Assembly: GCA_002396505.1 (NCBI GenBank) | Contig: DGYA01000083.1 | Location: 1-25,771, forward strand | DNA length: 25,771 nt | Reading direction: 5' to 3' | DNA from: Cyanobacteria bacterium UBA5018 | GTDB lineage: Bacteria; Cyanobacteriota; Cyanobacteriia; PCC-6307; Cyanobiaceae | Shown here: positions 23,523 through 25,771 of the stretch, one piece after another | How the letters are laid out: the number at the start of each line of letters is the position of its first letter | Numbering within the stretch: position 1 is the first letter of the stretch | Notes under the pieces: model-generated | The model's input: only the letters and a program-made list of their open reading frames with translations | What the model was told of the DNA's origin: nothing | Database searches by the model: none | Program-made: the position numbers and the translations under genes

Positions 23523-24581
23523 TTAGGCCGGCTTGCGGGCCGACCAGACCCGGGCCATGAAGTGGGTTTCGGCGGTGATCGCCTCGAAGCCCGCTTCACT
23601 TAGCCGCCCTTCAATGGAATCGGAGATGTAATCGCGGTAATAGGGCTCGTGAAATACCCGCCGAAAATTCTCCATGATCGGCGTGAAATCGGGTGAATCG
23701 GCCAACTGGATCGAGTCGATCAACACGATCACGCCACCCGGCTCCAGCACTCGCCAGCAGTCGTTGATCACGTTTTGCCGGGCGGCTGCGGGTAGCTCAT
23801 GCAGCAGAAACACACAACTGACCGCCTGGAAGGAGCCGTCGGCCAGGGGCATGTTTTCGGCGTTGGCCTGCACCAGTTGGCAGAGCCCTGGCGAGAGATC
23901 GTTCAACCAGCGATTGGCCTGGCGCAGGTAGGCGGTGGAAAGATCGACGCCCACCAGCTGGGCCTTGGGCAGAGCACTGCGGATTTGATGCAGGGTGCGG
24001 CCGGTACCGGTGGCCACATCCAGCACCCGAATGCCGGTGGCGGGGCGATCGGCAAACTGGCGCAGGCCGCGCAGCAGCGGTGCCAGCAGGCGGCGGCGCA
24101 TCGGATCGGCGTTGCCGTTGAACAGCAATTCCACCTGCAGGTCGTAGAGGGAGGCCGAGTGATCACTCAGGTAGCCATCAGTCTGGTGATGGAAGTTCTG
24201 CAGGTAGTAGTCCGGGTAGGCAGCCGGCTCCACATCCTGGGGTAAATCGCGCACATTGCGCTGCTGGCGGCGGTTCCAGGTGCTGGGCATGTCCAGCCAG
24301 ACCAGGGGATAGCGGCTGGCCCAGTCCAGCCAAGGGGCATCGAACAGCAGCGCAGCCGGATAGAGCCCCTGCTCGGCCTCCTGCCAATCCAGCTCACCCA
24401 GGGCATCCATGCTGGTTTTCAAGCGGCCCATCAGCTGGGGGTCCACCGGCACGGTCTTGGGGGTTCCTTCGGGAGCCAGCAGACCCATCAGGCGGCTGCT
24501 CATCTCTTTGTGGGCCAGACCGAACAGCCCTTTTCCCTGCTGGAGTGTCTGGTAAGCCAGCTTGGTGAGCTGATCGGGCAT
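23523..24581 (-). CDS. Class I SAM-dependent methyltransferase
   Basis: The 352-aa product has a cyanobacterial-specific N-terminal half (LLFDAPWLDWASRYPLVWLDMPSTWNRR; motifs DAPWLDWASRYPLVWLD, then RDLPQDVEPAAYPDYYLQNFH) and a C-terminal Rossmann methyltransferase fold. SAM motif I is VLDVATGTGRTL (about 186-197), motif II ends VGVDLSTAYL, and ANAENMPLADGSFQAVSCVFLLHELP holds the UbiE-like post-motif. No substrate can be inferred; the UbiE-like core would fit a quinone or pigment methyltransferase, but that is weak. The start ATG at 24581 lies 275 bp from the next plus-strand gene. Confidence 0.88.
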   Translation of the reverse strand: MPDQLTKLAYQTLQQGKGLFGLAHKEMSSRLMGLLAPEGTPKTVPVDPQLMGRLKTSMDALGELDWQEAEQGLYPAALLFDAPWLDWASRYPLVWLDMPSTWNRRQQRNVRDLPQDVEPAAYPDYYLQNFHHQTDGYLSDHSASLYDLQVELLFNGNADPMRRRLLAPLLRGLRQFADRPATGIRVLDVATGTGRTLHQIRSALPKAQLVGVDLSTAYLRQANRWLNDLSPGLCQLVQANAENMPLADGSFQAVSCVFLLHELPAAARQNVINDCWRVLEPGGVIVLIDSIQLADSPDFTPIMENFRRVFHEPYYRDYISDSIEGRLSEAGFEAITAETHFMARVWSARKPA

Positions 24582-24855
24582 GGCGACTGGCCGAGATGGC
24601 TTGATAACTCATACCCATTCCAGCGGATCGGGCCAGCAGCTGCGACCCGGCAGCCCCAGATAAAGAAATGTCACGACCGCCTATTTTTGGTAGCAACGGC
24701 TACCAAAGAGCGTCAGGCTAAGTGCATCGAGGCCGAATGCGCAGAATGCCTTGAGGCTGAATGCATCGACCGATTCCAACCGACTGACTCCAATCGGCCG
24801 ATTTCAGTCGACCCCTTTCAATCGACCGACTCCAGTTGCCACGAGGAAAGCAGCC
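24582..24855. other. Divergent intergenic region with degenerate tandem repeats
   Basis: No gene is recognised here. The right half is built of short repeats: GAGGCCGAATGC/GAGGCTGAATGC (24729-24764) and then five 14-bp units (24765-24834). A ribosome binding site GAGGAAAG (24843-24850) belongs to the next gene. Promoters for both flanking genes should lie here, but none stands out. Confidence 0.5.
24765..24834 (+). repeat. Five degenerate 14-bp tandem repeats
   Basis: The units ATCGACCGATTCCA, ACCGACTGACTCCA, ATCGGCCGATTTCA, GTCGACCCCTTTCA and ATCGACCGACTCCA abut without gaps. Their shared skeleton is (A/G)(T/C)CG-CC---T(C/T)CA. The tract ends 21 bp before the ATG at 24856, i.e. in the expected 5' untranslated or promoter region. 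Confidence 0.7.
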
Positions 24856-25113
24856 ATGACCATGATTCCCCTGCCCGCCAAGGCCGCCCGCCAGGCCGGG
24901 CCCGAGCGCGTGTTCACCAGTTGGGCCAGGCAGCACCAGCGCCAAAATCGCCTCTGGGCAGCTTCTCTGGCCCAGATCAGCCGCCACCACGATCTAAATC
25001 CGGCAGGCGATGCCATCCATCAAATGCGTGCCTGGGCCCTGCGCCAGGCCAGGGCCAAACATCTGCACGACAGCGCCATAGCCCAGATTCGCGCCTCGGA
25101 GTTTGGCGCCTAA
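24856..25113 (+). CDS. Small hypothetical protein, basic and helical
   Basis: An 85-aa protein of unknown function. It is rich in Arg, His, Gln and Ala (SWARQHQRQNRLWAASLAQ, IHQMRAWALRQARAKHLHD) and predicted wholly helical, with no signal peptide or membrane segment. GAGGAAAG ends 5 nt before the ATG at 24856, which marks that start; the frame opens further upstream at 24751, but that part consists of the 14-bp tandem repeats. A hairpin covers its stop codon. I do not recognise the family. Confidence 0.6.
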   Translation: MTMIPLPAKAARQAGPERVFTSWARQHQRQNRLWAASLAQISRHHDLNPAGDAIHQMRAWALRQARAKHLHDSAIAQIRASEFGA

Positions 25114-25127
25114 ATTACGCCGCCAAA
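25102..25127 (+). terminator. Candidate hairpin at the stop of the small hypothetical gene
   Basis: TTTGGCG (25102-25108) pairs with CGCCAAA (25121-25127) around a 12-nt loop containing the TAA stop. It is followed by AT-rich sequence but no uninterrupted T run, so termination is uncertain. Confidence 0.35.
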
Positions 25128-25132
25128 GGATT

Positions 25133-25202
25133 ATTGGTTATTTTTAGACTATTATTGGTTAATTTTGGACTAATCAAAGGCGGATTGGTAATTTTTAGAG
25201 TA
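25133..25202. repeat. Three 19-bp AT-rich direct repeats
   Basis: ATTGGTTATTTTTAGACTA (25133-25151), ATTGGTTAATTTTGGACTA (25154-25172) and ATTGGTAATTTTTAGAGTA (25184-25202) differ at only a few positions. They lie between the convergent ends of the small gene and glnA in sequence much more AT-rich than the surroundings. Confidence 0.8.
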
Positions 25203-25217
25203 ATTAAAGACCACGGC

Positions 25218-25262
25218 AAAAAAATGGCCATTCCGATCGCCAGGGCGAAGGTATGGCCATTT
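25218..25262 (-). terminator. Rho-independent terminator of glnA
   Basis: On the minus strand a 10-bp stem (ATGGCCATTT type arms at 25253-25262 and 25222-25231), with a GC-rich 21-nt loop able to fold further, is followed by seven T residues (complement of 25218-25224). It sits 45 bp past the glnA stop. Confidence 0.7.
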
Positions 25263-25307
25263 ACTGCAGATTATGTGTGGTACGATCAGGTGTCGTATTG
25301 CTGCAGA

Positions 25308-25771
25308 TCAGGCGTCGTAGTACATCACGAATTCATGGGGATGGGGGCGCTGGCGCAGTTGCTGCACTTCCTCGTACTTCATCGAGATCCAGTTATTAAT
25401 AAAGTCTTCGCTGAACACTCCCCCAGCCAGCAGATAGTCCTTGTCGGCGTCGAGAGCCTCCAGGGAGCCATTTAGCGAGGCTGGCACAGTGGAGATCTGG
25501 GCCAGCTCCTCTGCCGAGAGCTCAAACAGATCCACATCGGTGCCGTCGCCCGGATCGATCTGGTTTTTGATGCCGTCCAGGCCGGCCATCAACATCGCCG
25601 CAAAGCCCAGGTAGGGGTTGGAGAGGGCATCGCCGGAGCGGAATTCCAGCCGCTTGGCCTTCGGACTGGGGCCGGTGAGCGGAATGCGCACGGCGGCGGA
25701 GCGGTTGCCCTGGGAGTACACCAGGTTCACGGGAGCTTCAAAGCCAGGCACCAGCCGCTTGTAGCTGTTGG
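25308..25771 (-). CDS. glnA: Glutamine synthetase type I, C-terminal part (cut by window edge)
   Basis: GlnA condenses ammonia and glutamate using ATP and is the entry point of nitrogen assimilation. The window contains roughly the last 153 codons: NSYKRLVPGFEAPVNL, the active-site segment NRSAAVRIP, KRLEFRSGDALSNPYLGFAAMLMAGLDGI, and the cyanobacterial-type end MKYEEVQQLRQRPHPHEFVMYYDA (last residues FVMYYDA). Frame is intact and the stop is TAG-free of overlap with other genes. The promoter and any NtcA site are outside the window. A strong terminator follows at 25218-25262. Confidence 0.97.
   Translation of the reverse strand, partial: NSYKRLVPGFEAPVNLVYSQGNRSAAVRIPLTGPSPKAKRLEFRSGDALSNPYLGFAAMLMAGLDGIKNQIDPGDGTDVDLFELSAEELAQISTVPASLNGSLEALDADKDYLLAGGVFSEDFINNWISMKYEEVQQLRQRPHPHEFVMYYDA

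Noticed and set aside
24751..24855. Upstream extension of the small gene at 24856
   Set aside because: The added residues come from the 14-bp tandem repeats and a strong Shine-Dalgarno sequence sits directly before the ATG at 24856.
25222..25262. Palindromic ATGGCCAT boxes near glnA as regulator binding sites
   Set aside because: They form the two arms of a stem with a following T run on the glnA coding strand, which is better explained as a terminator.

Overview
The window looks like a chromosomal segment of a GC-rich cyanobacterium, most likely of the Synechococcus/Cyanobium picocyanobacterial group. This is inferred from gene content: a Ycf51-family protein, a DUF1830-family protein, a cyanobacterial-type glucokinase whose ROK zinc motif is altered, GlgB, a cyanobacterial-type GlnA C-terminus, and at least three HIP1-type octamers (GCGATCGC at 7023, 14930 and 18530). 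No tRNA, rRNA or CRISPR array was recognised.

Layout. 1-447 has no recognisable gene; it is AT-rich, then carries short GC-rich repeats. 448-4622 holds a small DUF1830-like protein, a type II sulfide:quinone oxidoreductase (minus), dihydroorotase pyrC and an N-acetylhexosamine-kinase-like phosphotransferase. 4623-8864 is an accessory island. It contains the decayed N-terminal half of an IS5/IS1182-type transposase, a GNAT-toxin C-terminal relic, a loose ~94-bp copy of hipA, a hipB-like antitoxin gene preceded by a perfect inverted repeat, a hipA gene whose kinase core appears cleanly deleted, a HigB/HigA-like pair with a duplicated diverged antitoxin tail, and a TPR-plus-receiver-like composite relic. 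9057-9668 is a DOMON-like protein gene.

9722-17029 is a tightly packed minus-strand run in the order tamB-like, glk-type ROK kinase, proA, folB. The tamB stop directly abuts the glk start, and proA/folB overlap by 4 bp. Divergent from it are Ycf51, a DUF4332-like protein, a small exported protein, a CocE/NonD hydrolase containing several internal tandem repeats, a DUF3887-like exported protein and glgB. A methyltransferase gene (minus), a small unknown gene and the 3' part of glnA (minus, cut by the window edge) close the window.

Functional picture. Most of the window is housekeeping: pyrimidine, proline and folate synthesis, glycogen branching, sugar phosphorylation, envelope biogenesis and nitrogen assimilation. 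The unusual part is 4.6-8.9 kb, where fragments of at least three toxin-antitoxin types sit next to a dead insertion sequence. Both the surviving and the broken pieces suggest repeated insertion, recombination and decay. I found no convincing wholly new system. The best candidates for follow-up are the catalytic-core-less HipA with its intact-looking HipB and operator-like palindrome, the duplicated HigA tail, and the in-frame minisatellite expansions inside the CocE-like hydrolase.
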